From Polaromonas sp. (lineage in GTDB: Bacteria; Pseudomonadota; Gammaproteobacteria; Burkholderiales; Burkholderiaceae_C): 64,000 nt of DNA. A program made the translations under genes and the position numbers. Under the pieces are notes generated by a model, which was not told where the DNA came from, searched no databases, and saw only the letters and a list, made by a program, of their open reading frames with translations. The stretch lies in NCBI RefSeq assembly GCF_029945685.1, contig NZ_JAQSDA010000006.1, forward strand, positions 124,001 to 188,000, in the 5' to 3' direction. Positions 43,707 to 52,625 of the stretch are shown in pieces (the first letter of the stretch is position 1; the number at the start of each line of letters is the position of its first letter).

Positions 43707-44863
43707 AGTCCGCCACCTCACCCACACAGCACATGCCGCCTTCGGCGCTGCCCGAGGCCATGCGCCTGGCCTTGTCGGACGCGCCAGCGCCTGACTGCGC
43801 GCACGGCTTCCCCCGTGCCTGGTGGCGTCATCTCGGCGCCAGCGGCCTGCTTGGTGTGGGGTTCGACAGCGACGGCGGGCCGCCCGTCACGGACTCCGTG
43901 CGGGTCAGCGCTCTGGCCGAAATCGTCGCCCGGGAATCCGCCAGCCTGGGCCTCGGCATGGCGTGGATGATGCAGCAGATGCTGGGGCGCTTCGTGCTGG
44001 CGCCGAATCTGCGCAGCGACCGGCATCGTGCGCTGCTGCAATCAATGACGGTCGGCGACACACTGCTGGCACTCGCGATCTCCGAGCCCGGCGCCGGCGC
44101 ACACCCCAAACACCTGTGCTGCCGGGCGGTTCAGGACGGCGACGACTGGCTCCTTGACGGCCACAAGGCCTTCGTCAGCAACGGCCCGGCCGCCGATGCC
44201 ATCATCGTGCTGGCCGTCAGCGGCGAGCGCGAGGGGCGCAAGCGCTTCGATGCTTTCGTCGTTGAGGCCAACACACCGGGCCTGACCCGCGAACTGGACG
44301 ACAAAGTGCGCGGACTGGCGCCGCTCGGCCATTGCGGCCTGCGCCTTGTCGGCTGTCGGGTGCCGGAAAGCCAGCGCCTGGGCGAGCCGGGACAGGCTTT
44401 CGACACCATCGCACGACCGCTGCGCGCGATCGAAGACGCGCTGCTGCTGGGCCCCATGCTTGGCGCCATGCAAGCCGAACTGGACGCGCTGGCGCGCTGG
44501 TTCCAAAGCGCCGCCCGGACCCCTGCTTTGACCCGGAACCTGGGTGGCTTGCAACTCGAACTCGACGCCCTCTCGCCCGTGGCCCGTCATGCCGCCCAGC
44601 ACCTGGACCAGCACGGGCCCAACGAGGCGCTGGCGGCGTTCAACCTGGGCGCGCGCCGCCTGTTTGATCGCTGGCAAGGCGCCTGTGAATCCTTTGCCGC
44701 GGCCCTGGACGACCATGAACCGGCCCTGCTCACCCTGGCGCGCGACCTGCGCCTGGTGCAGGGCATTGCCCGCAGCATCGCCGACTCCCGACAACTTCAA
44801 GCCGGCGAAAAAATGCTGCGCCCCAAGGAAACCCATGAAAACACTTTACCAACACCAGTTTGA
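43703..44863 (+). CDS. Degenerate acyl-CoA dehydrogenase homologue, possibly a non-catalytic partner
   Basis: 386 residues. The middle domain is recognisable (A-I-S-E-P-G-A-G-A-H, then L-D-G-H-K-A-F-V-S-N-G), but the C-terminal third lacks the H-G-G-x-G-[YF] FAD-contact motif and any G-x-x-E-I-type segment carrying the catalytic glutamate. It is instead Ala/Leu-rich helical sequence. The start is coupled to the previous dehydrogenase by ATGA, and the last 29 nt overlap the MoxR gene. It may be an inactive partner of the preceding dehydrogenase, a scaffold, or an enzyme of altered chemistry. No frameshift is evident: the frame is open and coding-like throughout. Confidence 0.8.
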   Translation: MKSATSPTQHMPPSALPEAMRLALSDAPAPDCAHGFPRAWWRHLGASGLLGVGFDSDGGPPVTDSVRVSALAEIVARESASLGLGMAWMMQQMLGRFVLAPNLRSDRHRALLQSMTVGDTLLALAISEPGAGAHPKHLCCRAVQDGDDWLLDGHKAFVSNGPAADAIIVLAVSGEREGRKRFDAFVVEANTPGLTRELDDKVRGLAPLGHCGLRLVGCRVPESQRLGEPGQAFDTIARPLRAIEDALLLGPMLGAMQAELDALARWFQSAARTPALTRNLGGLQLELDALSPVARHAAQHLDQHGPNEALAAFNLGARRLFDRWQGACESFAAALDDHEPALLTLARDLRLVQGIARSIADSRQLQAGEKMLRPKETHENTLPTPV

Positions 44864-45803
44864 TTCCATCGACGGCCTGGCGCAGCGCCTGGCTGCGGTC
44901 GACTACATTGCCAGCCGCGAAATCGCGACCTCGGTCTATCTGGGATTCAACCTGGAAAAGCCGATCCTGGTCGAAGGCCCGGCCGGTGTCGGCAAGACCG
45001 AACTGGCCAAGGGCATGGCCGAGATCCTCGACGTGCCCCTGATCCGCATGCAGTGTTACGAAGGCCTGGACGAATCCAAGGCCCTGTACGAGTGGAAATA
45101 CGGCAAGCAGTTGCTGTACACGCAACTGCTCAAGGACAAGCTGGGCGAAATGATGCAAGGCGCGGTGGGACTGGCGGCCTCGATCGAGCGGCTGCATGCG
45201 CACGACGACCTGTTCTTCTCCGAGCACTTTCTCGAGCCGCGCCCGCTCTACCAGGCCCTGCACCAGGAGCGCGGCTGCGTGCTGCTGATCGACGAAGTCG
45301 ATAAGTCCGATCCCGAATTCGAGGCCTTTCTTCTTGAAGTGCTGTCGGACTTCCAGGTCTCGGTGCCCGAACTCGGCACCATCAAGGCCAAGGTCAAGCC
45401 CATCGTCTTTCTCACCAGCAACAACACGCGCGAGATGAGCGACGCGCTCAAGCGCCGCTGCCTGCATTTGCACATTCCCTTCCCCGAGGCGAAGCTGGAG
45501 CGGCGCATTCTGGAGCGCCGCGTGCCCGGCTTGTCGGCAACACTGAACCGCGAGCTGGTGGCCTTCATTCAGGCCGTGCGCCAGATGGATCTGAAAAAGC
45601 AGCCCTCGGTCAGCGAGACCATCGACTGGGCCAAAACGCTGCTGCTGCTGCACGCCGAACACTTGAGCCTGGACATGGTGAAGGGCACGCTCAATGTCTT
45701 CCTCAAGTTTGAGCAGGACATTGCCTCGGCCAGCGAGCAACTGCCGGCCCTGCTGCAGCAAGCGCGCAAGGACGCGGAGATTCCCCGTGCAAGCCACGCT
45801 TGA
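44835..45803 (+). CDS. MoxR-family AAA+ ATPase
   Basis: 322 residues. Walker A G-P-A-G-V-G-K-T is at 48-55, Walker B L-L-I-D-E-V-D near 150-156, and sensor-1 is L-T-S-N-N-T-R-E. The family helix insert is present and no transmembrane segment is seen. The start has AAGGAA upstream and lies within the end of the previous gene. MoxR proteins work with VWA-domain partners as chaperones that activate or load cofactors into enzyme complexes. The next gene, overlapping by 17 nt, encodes such a VWA protein. The client is unknown; the dehydrogenases or the carboxylase of this cluster are the natural candidates. Confidence 0.93.
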   Translation: MKTLYQHQFDSIDGLAQRLAAVDYIASREIATSVYLGFNLEKPILVEGPAGVGKTELAKGMAEILDVPLIRMQCYEGLDESKALYEWKYGKQLLYTQLLKDKLGEMMQGAVGLAASIERLHAHDDLFFSEHFLEPRPLYQALHQERGCVLLIDEVDKSDPEFEAFLLEVLSDFQVSVPELGTIKAKVKPIVFLTSNNTREMSDALKRRCLHLHIPFPEAKLERRILERRVPGLSATLNRELVAFIQAVRQMDLKKQPSVSETIDWAKTLLLLHAEHLSLDMVKGTLNVFLKFEQDIASASEQLPALLQQARKDAEIPRASHA

Positions 45804-47229
45804 AGACTTTTTCAAGGCGCTGCGCGGCAGCGACCTCGAGATCAGCCTGAACGCCCAGGTCGATGCGGCGCGCGCCGTGGAACTGGTGGGCTGGCGCGAC
45901 CGCACCCTGCTCAAAAGCGCGCTGGGCACGACACTGGCGAAAACCACCACGGATCGCGCCCTTTACGACGAGGCCTTTGATCGCTTCTTCCGTTTCAGCT
46001 CCTTCGAAAACATGGCCGCGCAAGGCAGTCCGGCCAAGCCCTCCTCCAAGCCCGATGCCAACCCCGCTTCAGACGCCATGGCCGCGCAAGACCTGCCGGA
46101 CCCAGCCCAAGACAAACAGACTGCACCCGGTTCCGGCGGGCCGGGCGGCTGTCAGGGCAGCGGCGGCCAGGCCTTGTCGCAGTTGCTGCTGTCGGGTGAC
46201 TCGGCGGCACTGGCCAAGCGCATGCAGGAAGCCGCGCGCGAGGTGGGCCTGACCGACATCTGGTTCTTCACCCAAAAAGGCTACTACACCCAGAAGATCC
46301 AGCAGGCCATGGGACTGGAACTGCTGGACCGCGAAATTTCCGACACCAAACGCCAGACGTTGGCGCCCGAGCGCGCTCGCGAACTCGAACGGGTGCGCAA
46401 GAAATTGTTCGTGGAGGTGCGCAATTTCGTCGAACGCAAACTCGCGCTCTACGGCACGGCACCGACGCGCCAGTTGCACGACGATTTCCTGCAATCGCAA
46501 AAGCTCTCCAACATCGAAAAACGCGATTTCGCGCGCATGCACGTCATCGTCAGCAAGATCGCCAAGCGGCTGGCCGATCGCCACTCGCGGCGCAAGAAAA
46601 AGCGGGTGCGCGGCCAGCTCGACTTCCGCAAGACCCTGCGCAAGAACGCGGCCTATGACGGCGTGATGTTCGAGACCTTCTGGCGCTCCAAAGTGGTGGA
46701 CCGTCCGCGCGTGGTGGCCATTTGCGATGTCAGCGGCTCGGTACGCCAGTACGCGCGCTTTTTGCTGCTGTTCCTGCACAGTCTGGGCGAGCAGGTGAGC
46801 GACCTGCGCAGCTTCGCTTTCACCAACCACCTGGTCGAGGTGAGCGACACCTTCGAGTCGCTGCCGGTCGAACAGGCGGTCGACAAAGTGATGCAGGCGG
46901 TGGGCGGCAGTGGCACCGACTACGGGCAGACGCTGCTCGACATCGAGGCGCAGTTGCTCGATGACATTGATCGCCGCACCACCGTGCTGATTCTCGGCGA
47001 CGCGCGCAACAACCGCGGCCAAGCCCATGCCGAAGTCATGCAACTGCTCTACCAGCGCGCGCGCCGGGTCATCTGGCTCAACCCCGAGCCGGTCTCGTTC
47101 TGGGGCCTCGGCGACTCGGAGATGAAGCGCTATGCGCCTTATTGCCACATCGCGCGCGAATGCAACTCCCTCGCGCACCTGGAAAGCACGCTCGACGCCT
47201 TGCTGCGCACCCATTCGGCCAGCGCCTGA
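45787..47229 (+). CDS. VWA-domain protein of the CoxE-like group
   Basis: 480 residues from a GTG overlapping the MoxR gene by 17 nt. The N-terminal half is helical with a Ser/Pro/Gly/Gln-rich linker (about 78-135). A basic stretch (S-R-R-K-K-K-R-V-R-G) precedes the VWA domain, which has an intact metal site D314-x-S316-x-S318 in C-D-V-S-G-S-V, G-S-G-T-D-Y-G for the third ligand and L-G-D-A-R-N-N near the end. Such proteins are partners of MoxR ATPases, as CoxE with CoxD or ViaA with RavA. The overlap implies a complex. No secretion signal, so cytoplasmic. Confidence 0.9.
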   Translation: MQATLEDFFKALRGSDLEISLNAQVDAARAVELVGWRDRTLLKSALGTTLAKTTTDRALYDEAFDRFFRFSSFENMAAQGSPAKPSSKPDANPASDAMAAQDLPDPAQDKQTAPGSGGPGGCQGSGGQALSQLLLSGDSAALAKRMQEAAREVGLTDIWFFTQKGYYTQKIQQAMGLELLDREISDTKRQTLAPERARELERVRKKLFVEVRNFVERKLALYGTAPTRQLHDDFLQSQKLSNIEKRDFARMHVIVSKIAKRLADRHSRRKKKRVRGQLDFRKTLRKNAAYDGVMFETFWRSKVVDRPRVVAICDVSGSVRQYARFLLLFLHSLGEQVSDLRSFAFTNHLVEVSDTFESLPVEQAVDKVMQAVGGSGTDYGQTLLDIEAQLLDDIDRRTTVLILGDARNNRGQAHAEVMQLLYQRARRVIWLNPEPVSFWGLGDSEMKRYAPYCHIARECNSLAHLESTLDALLRTHSASA

Positions 47230-47269
47230 GCCCCAGCCCTGGCTTCCCTCACGCTCAACGGACACCCCC

Positions 47270-48910
47270 ATGGCACGCCCCTCACTGCAACTCCACCCCC
47301 GCAAAGAGCCGGTTACCGCGCACCCGGCAGCCACTCTGCTGCTGCTGCGTGATGGTGCGCTTGGCGTCGAAGTGTTGATGACCCGGCGCTCGCCGACAGC
47401 CAGCTTCTTGCCCGGTGCCTATGTATTCCCGGGTGGGCGAGTGGACGCCGACGACCACCAGGCACACACGCTGGCGCGCGCCCCCGACGCGGGCGGACGC
47501 TACCGCACGGCGGCGCTGGCGGCGCTGCGGGAAACCTTCGAGGAACTGGGCATCCTGCTGGCGGTGCAGGCCGATGGCAGGCCCATCACCCGCACCCACC
47601 TTCAAGCGCTGGACCGCAGCCGGGCGCTGTACCCGCAACTGCAAGCCCAAGGCTGGTCACTGGCGGTCGATCAGGCGCGCATGCTGGCCTGCTGGACCAC
47701 CGACCGCAGCGTGCCCAAGCGTTTCGACACCGCCTTCTTCGCCGCGCTGATGCCCGACCAGCAGGAGCCGGTGGCCGACGAAATGGAGCAGTTCGAGCCC
47801 GTCTGGGTCAGGCCCGAGGATGCGCTGACGCAGCACCAGGCCGGCAACTTTTTCATGATCTTTCCAACCATCCGCACCCTGCACTGGCTGGCGGATTTCG
47901 AGCAGGCCGAGCAGGCCCTGGCTGCCTGTACCGAAGACGCGCCGCGGTGGAACTCCTGCCCTCGGGGTGGTCTGGTCGGCGGTCAACCGCAGCGCTTCAT
48001 GGAGCATGAAGCGCCGTACGGCGAACTCGCGCTGGTGTGCCCGGACGGTCAACTTGAACATGTGCTGGACTGGCAGCACGAGCGGCCGGTGCCCCTGTTG
48101 CGGCACCTGCATCGCCTCACCGCCCCCAACGCCAGCGTCATGACCGGCCCCGGCACCAACAGCTACATCGTGGGCGACGCGGCCAGCGGCTACATTGTCA
48201 TCGACCCAGGCCCCTTGCAGATGGACCACGTCGAACGCCTGCTGGCGTTCACGGCGGGCCAGATCACGGCCATCGTCTGCACCCACTCGCACCCGGACCA
48301 CTCCCCCGCCGCGCAGCCGCTGGCCCAGGCCTGCGCCCGCCTGACGGGCCAGACACCGCCCGTGCTGGGCCTGGCTTCCGCCGCCACCGCCCGCTCCACA
48401 GCAGCCTTCGCCCCCGACCGCGCTCTGGCCGACGGCGAGCGCCTGATGCTGCACGATGGCGAGCACAATAGCACCCTGCGCGTGGTCCATACACCAGGGC
48501 ACGCCGCCAACCACCTCTGCCTCATCCTCGAAGAAGACGGTCTGCTGTTCTCGGGCGACCACATCCTCAGCGGCAGTACCACCATCATCGACCCGCCCGA
48601 CGGCGACATGAGCGCCTACCTCGATTCGCTGGACCGCCTGGCGCAGGCCTGCGAAAAGGACGGTATCGAATTCATCCTGCCGGCGCACGGCCACGTCATC
48701 GGGTGGGCGGCGCAGTCCATTGCGCAGCTCAAGGCGCACCGCCTGCGGCGCGAGGCCAAGGTGCTGGCGGCCATGCGCGCCGTCCCGCAAGGCGGCTTGG
48801 ACGACTGGCTACCTCTGGCCTATGACGACACCCCCGCGGCGCTCTGGCCAATGGCACGCCGATCATTGGCGGCCCATGTGCAACGCGTCGAGCAACTGGC
48901 GATGTTTTGA
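47270..48910 (+). CDS. Nudix hydrolase fused to a metallo-beta-lactamase-fold hydrolase
   Basis: 546 residues. The N-terminal Nudix domain (about 15-210) has F-L-P-G-A-Y-V-F-P-G-G-R-V-D and the box R-E-T-F-E-E-L-G at 87-94. The pattern resembles NUDT19-like CoA diphosphatases rather than MutT (from memory). The C-terminal MBL domain (about 290-500) has H339-S-H341-P-D343-H344, T-P-G-H-A-A-N-H and S-G-D-H, a complete binuclear metal site, similar to LACTB2-like hydrolases. A possible role is turnover of CoA or of stalled acyl-CoA species formed by this pathway. Start M-A-R-P-S at 47270, 40 nt after the VWA gene. Confidence 0.9.
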   Translation: MARPSLQLHPRKEPVTAHPAATLLLLRDGALGVEVLMTRRSPTASFLPGAYVFPGGRVDADDHQAHTLARAPDAGGRYRTAALAALRETFEELGILLAVQADGRPITRTHLQALDRSRALYPQLQAQGWSLAVDQARMLACWTTDRSVPKRFDTAFFAALMPDQQEPVADEMEQFEPVWVRPEDALTQHQAGNFFMIFPTIRTLHWLADFEQAEQALAACTEDAPRWNSCPRGGLVGGQPQRFMEHEAPYGELALVCPDGQLEHVLDWQHERPVPLLRHLHRLTAPNASVMTGPGTNSYIVGDAASGYIVIDPGPLQMDHVERLLAFTAGQITAIVCTHSHPDHSPAAQPLAQACARLTGQTPPVLGLASAATARSTAAFAPDRALADGERLMLHDGEHNSTLRVVHTPGHAANHLCLILEEDGLLFSGDHILSGSTTIIDPPDGDMSAYLDSLDRLAQACEKDGIEFILPAHGHVIGWAAQSIAQLKAHRLRREAKVLAAMRAVPQGGLDDWLPLAYDDTPAALWPMARRSLAAHVQRVEQLAMF

Positions 48911-48948
48911 ATCCCATACGCTTTTTAAAAAACCCACAGGAGCCCAAT

Positions 48949-49434
48949 TTGAATACCAACGCCCCCCACCTTGACCGCATCGCCGCCTGCAAGCAAAGCT
49001 GGAACGATAGCCCCTTTCTGAAGGCGCAAGGGCTGGAAGTTGAAGAAACAGCCGTAGGCCGGGCTATTGTGCGACTGCCTAAAGCCCTCCCCACCCAACG
49101 CGGCGGCGGCGGTTCGGACACCGTGCTCAATGGCGGCGTCATCTCTTATATGTTTGACGGCGCGCTTGGCTGGGCCATCATCTCCTCGCTGCTGGCCATG
49201 CCCGAGGCGGCCGACATTGACCCCTTCGAGCTGCGCCAGTTCACGATCAACCTCGACATCACCTTCCTCAACGCCGCCATGGGCGATAGCTTCGAGGCGC
49301 GCGGCAATGTGGTGCGCATCAGCCGCACGACGGCATTTGCCGAAGGGGAGTTCCTGGATGCCAATGGCACAGTCTGCGCCACGGCCAAGGGCATCTGGCG
49401 CGTGTTCTGGCCGCGCAGCACCGTGTCCGCCTGA
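48949..49434 (+). CDS. PaaI-like hot-dog thioesterase
   Basis: 161 residues. A TTG start at 48949 has AGGAG 6 nt upstream; another TTG at 48907 overlaps the previous stop and has no site. The hot-dog pattern is visible: S-P-F-L-K-A-Q-G-L-E-V, V-L-N-G-G-V-I-S-Y-M-F-D-G-A-L-G-W and N-L-D-I-T-F-L-N-A-A. The N-G-G-x-x-x-x-x-x-D segment is the PaaI-type active site. It would hydrolyse acyl-CoA esters, releasing CoA from dead-end intermediates. Confidence 0.82.
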   Translation: MNTNAPHLDRIAACKQSWNDSPFLKAQGLEVEETAVGRAIVRLPKALPTQRGGGGSDTVLNGGVISYMFDGALGWAIISSLLAMPEAADIDPFELRQFTINLDITFLNAAMGDSFEARGNVVRISRTTAFAEGEFLDANGTVCATAKGIWRVFWPRSTVSA

Positions 49435-49473
49435 ACCCGCGATCCAGGCTTCCCCCCACAAAAGGAGACAAAC

Positions 49474-51255
49474 ATGAAACAAAGCACCCTTCGCATCGGC
49501 AGCGCCTCGGGCTTCTGGGGCGACAGCGAGTTCGCCGCCGCCCAACTGGTGCAGCGCGGCAACATCGACGTCCTGGTGTTCGACTACCTGGCCGAAATCA
49601 CCATGTCGCTGCTCAGCCGCGCCAAGGCCAAGGATCCGGCACTGGGCTATGCACCGGATTTCGTGACCACCCTCCAGCCCCTGATGAAGGAGATCAAATC
49701 ACGCAGCATCAAGGTCATTGCCAATGCCGGCGGCGTCAACCCGTCCGCCTGCCGCGCCGCGCTGGTGGCGGCAGCGCTGGCCGAAGGCGTCGACCTGAAA
49801 ATCGCCGCCGTGCTGGGCGACGACCTGATGCCACAGGTGGACGCGCTGCGCGCAGCCGGCACCCCAGAGATGTTCTCCAGTGCAGCGTTCCCGCAAAAGG
49901 TCATGAGCGCCAACGCCTATCTGGGCGCCTTCCCGATTGCCGCCGCGCTGGCGGCCGGCGCCGACATCGTGGTCACCGGCCGCTGTGTCGACAGCGCGGT
50001 CACGCTGGCGCCGCTGATCCACGCCTTTGGCTGGACCGCTGCCGACCACGACCGCCTGGCGCTTGGCAGCCTGGCCGGCCACCTGATCGAATGCGGCACA
50101 CAGGCCACCGGCGGCAACTACACCGACTGGGACACGGTGCCGGGCTGGGACGACATGGGCTTTCCCATCGCCGAGTGCCGCGCCGACGGCAGCTTCGTCA
50201 TCACCAAGCCCGAAGGCACGGGCGGGCTGGTCTGCCCCTCCACGGTAGGCGAGCAGATGCTGTATGAAATCGGCGACCCGCGCGCCTACATCCTGCCCGA
50301 TGTGGTGTGCGACTTCACCGGCGTGACGCTGACGCAGATCGGCCCCGACCGCGTCGAGGTCAAGGGCGCGCGCGGCCTCCCGCCGACCGATCAGGCCAAA
50401 GTCAGCGTCACCTACGCCGATGGCTTTCGGGCCATGAGCCTGTTCATGATCGGCGGCATCGATGCCGGCGCCAAGGGGCAGCGCGTCGGCGCCGCCATGC
50501 TGGCGCGCATGCGGCGCCACTATGCGCAGCGCGGCTGGCCCGACTTCACCGAAACCTGTGTCGAGGCCATCGGCGCCGAAGACACCTACGGCCCCCACGC
50601 GCGGCCCGATGCGCGCGAAGTGATGCTCAAGGTCGGCGTGCGCCACCCGGTCAAGGACGCGCTCGAACTGTTTTCGCGCGAAGTGGCGCCGCTGGCCCTG
50701 ATGTCGGCACCGGCCATCACCGGTTTCACCGGCGGCCGGCCCAAGGTGCAGCCGGTGGTGCGGCTGTTCTCCTGCCTGGTACCCAAGGCACAGGTGGCCG
50801 CCAGCATCGACATGGGGGAGCGGACCGTGGCGGCACCGCCATGGCTCGGCAAACCGTTCGACCCGGCAACCCTGCCCCAAGTCGGCGGCCCCCTGCCCGC
50901 CGCCGACGCCTTTGCGCGCGGCACGCGCACCGTGCCGCTGGTGCAACTGGCGTGGGGACGCAGCGGCGACAAGGGCGACGCCGCCAACATCGGCATCCTG
51001 GCACGCCGCGCCGAGTATTTGCCCTTCATCCGCGCCGCCCTGACCGAGCAGGCGGTGGCGGCCTGGTTCGCCCACCTGGTCAAGGGCAGCGTGCGGCGAT
51101 TCGATTTGCCCGGCACGCACGCGCTGAACTTTCTGATGCACGAAGCCCTGGGCGGCGGCGGCATCGCTTCGGTTCGCATGGACTCGCAGGGCAAAGCATT
51201 TGCCCAGATGCTGCTCGATTTTCCAGTCCCGATTCCAGCCGACCTGGCGCTTTGA
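49474..51255 (+). CDS. AtuA-like protein (acyclic terpene utilisation family, DUF1446)
   Basis: 593 residues. The large N-terminal domain (about 1-450) starts R-I-G-S-A-S-G-F-W-G-D and has V-D-V/L-V-F-D-Y-L-A-E, A-N-A-G-G-V-N-P and V-T-G-R-C-V-D-S-A. A C-terminal AtuA-like domain (about 480-590) has A-W-G-R-S-G-D-K-G-D-A-A-N-I-G. AtuA is required for citronellol/geraniol catabolism in Pseudomonas but its reaction is not established. In this window it shares a cluster with a geranyl/methylcrotonyl-type carboxylase and acyl-CoA dehydrogenases, as in the atu operon, though AtuB, AtuE and AtuG are missing. Confidence 0.88.
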   Translation: MKQSTLRIGSASGFWGDSEFAAAQLVQRGNIDVLVFDYLAEITMSLLSRAKAKDPALGYAPDFVTTLQPLMKEIKSRSIKVIANAGGVNPSACRAALVAAALAEGVDLKIAAVLGDDLMPQVDALRAAGTPEMFSSAAFPQKVMSANAYLGAFPIAAALAAGADIVVTGRCVDSAVTLAPLIHAFGWTAADHDRLALGSLAGHLIECGTQATGGNYTDWDTVPGWDDMGFPIAECRADGSFVITKPEGTGGLVCPSTVGEQMLYEIGDPRAYILPDVVCDFTGVTLTQIGPDRVEVKGARGLPPTDQAKVSVTYADGFRAMSLFMIGGIDAGAKGQRVGAAMLARMRRHYAQRGWPDFTETCVEAIGAEDTYGPHARPDAREVMLKVGVRHPVKDALELFSREVAPLALMSAPAITGFTGGRPKVQPVVRLFSCLVPKAQVAASIDMGERTVAAPPWLGKPFDPATLPQVGGPLPAADAFARGTRTVPLVQLAWGRSGDKGDAANIGILARRAEYLPFIRAALTEQAVAAWFAHLVKGSVRRFDLPGTHALNFLMHEALGGGGIASVRMDSQGKAFAQMLLDFPVPIPADLAL

Positions 51256-51293
51256 CAAACGCCCATCAACAACCCAAGACGGAGACACCCACC

Positions 51294-52490
51294 ATGAGCA
51301 CCCCAGCCACCACCGCCATTGCCAACACCGCTTCCGCAAGCCTGCGCGAGCGCATCCGCGACGTGCAGGAAGCCGCCCGCGGCGTCACCACCCTGTACCC
51401 GCGCAGCTACATCCTGCAGTGCATCAAGGAAGACCGCTTCCCCGACGAGCTGTGGCAAAAGCTCGGCGAATTCGGCCTGCTCGGCCTGTCGGTTCCGGAA
51501 GAGTACGGCGGCTCCGGCGGCGGCGTGCTGGAGATCACCGCGCTCAACGAGGCGCTGGCGCTGGCCGGCGTGCCCACCCTGTTCTTGGTCGTCACCGGCC
51601 TGGGCCGGGTGCCGATCATGCGCCACGGCACGCCCGAGCAGATCCGCAAATACGTCACCCCAACCTGCACCGGCGAGAAGAAGCTGTGCTTTGCCATCAC
51701 CGAACCCAACGCCGGCACCAACAGCTTCGCCATGACCACGCTGGCCACGCCCAACGCCGACGGCGGCTGGACGCTCAACGGCCAGAAGGTCTTCATCTCC
51801 GGCGCGCGCGATGCCGACTACATGCTGGTGATCGCCCGCACCACCAAGGCCAGCGAGGTAAAGCACCGCACCGACGGCATCTCGCTGTTCGTGCTCGACA
51901 TGAAAACGCCCGGCATCGGGCTGACGCAACTCAACATCCAGGTCGAAACTGCCGAGCGCCAGTACATGGTGTTCTTTGACAACGTCAAGCTGCCCGCCGA
52001 CGCGCTGATCGGCGAAGCCGGCAAGGGTGCCAAGCTGATGTTCGAAGGTCTGAACTCCGAGCGCCTGCTGGCCGCCGGCGCCGCCATCGGCCTGGGTGAC
52101 TATGCGCTGGCCAAGGCGGTAGCTTACGCCAATGATCGCAAACCCTTCGGCAAACCGATCGGCTCCTACCAGGCGCTACAGCACCGCATGGCGCAGGCCA
52201 AGGCACAGATCGAAGCCGCACGCCTCATGACCTACTCCGCCGCCGAGCGCTTCGACGCCGGCGAGGACGCCGGCGCGCATGCCAACATGGCCAAGCTGCT
52301 GGGCTCGCAAGCGGCGGTGGCCGCCGTCGAGGCCGCGTTGCAAACCCACGGCGGCTACGGCTTTGACCGCGACTACGACATCATCACGCTGTGGCCCATG
52401 ATCCGCCTGCTGGAAATCGCGCCGATCAACAACGAGATGCTGCTCAACTACATCGGCGAACATGTGCTGGGCTTGCCGAAGTCGTACTGA
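51294..52490 (+). CDS. Acyl-CoA dehydrogenase (citronellyl-CoA-dehydrogenase-like position in cluster)
   Basis: 398 residues with A-I-T-E-P-N-A-G-T-N, N-G-Q-K-V-F-I-S-G-A, F-G-K-P-I-G-S-Y-Q, H-G-G-Y-G-F-D and a Glu in A-P-I-N-N-E-M-L. The C-terminal G-E-H-V-L-G-L-P-K-S-Y matches the dehydrogenase at 7479, so the two belong to one subfamily. It directly follows the AtuA-like gene and ends the enzyme run. Its cluster position is like AtuD, but sequence identity to AtuD could not be checked. Confidence 0.93.
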   Translation: MSTPATTAIANTASASLRERIRDVQEAARGVTTLYPRSYILQCIKEDRFPDELWQKLGEFGLLGLSVPEEYGGSGGGVLEITALNEALALAGVPTLFLVVTGLGRVPIMRHGTPEQIRKYVTPTCTGEKKLCFAITEPNAGTNSFAMTTLATPNADGGWTLNGQKVFISGARDADYMLVIARTTKASEVKHRTDGISLFVLDMKTPGIGLTQLNIQVETAERQYMVFFDNVKLPADALIGEAGKGAKLMFEGLNSERLLAAGAAIGLGDYALAKAVAYANDRKPFGKPIGSYQALQHRMAQAKAQIEAARLMTYSAAERFDAGEDAGAHANMAKLLGSQAAVAAVEAALQTHGGYGFDRDYDIITLWPMIRLLEIAPINNEMLLNYIGEHVLGLPKSY

Positions 52491-52625
52491 GCCGATGGCC
52501 GTCATCCCCGGCACCGACCACCCGGACCGAGGTTCGCAACACGGTCGAGGCCGCCGGCCGCCGTTTTCGGGGTGGCCCGAGCTTGCGAACCGGCACCATT
52601 GGCAGGCGTCGCTACTCGTTCGCTG

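Noticed and set aside
49699..51339. Long antisense frame (546 codons) opposite the AtuA-like gene
   Set aside because: GC-rich genes give long antisense frames; the peptide is His/Gly/Gln-rich without any family motif, while the plus strand has clear AtuA motifs.
50307..52490. A 727-codon open frame joined to the acyl-CoA dehydrogenase
   Set aside because: Its first 330 codons are a shifted reading of the AtuA-like gene with arginine-rich, unstructured sequence. The dehydrogenase itself starts at 51294 with a family-like N-terminus.
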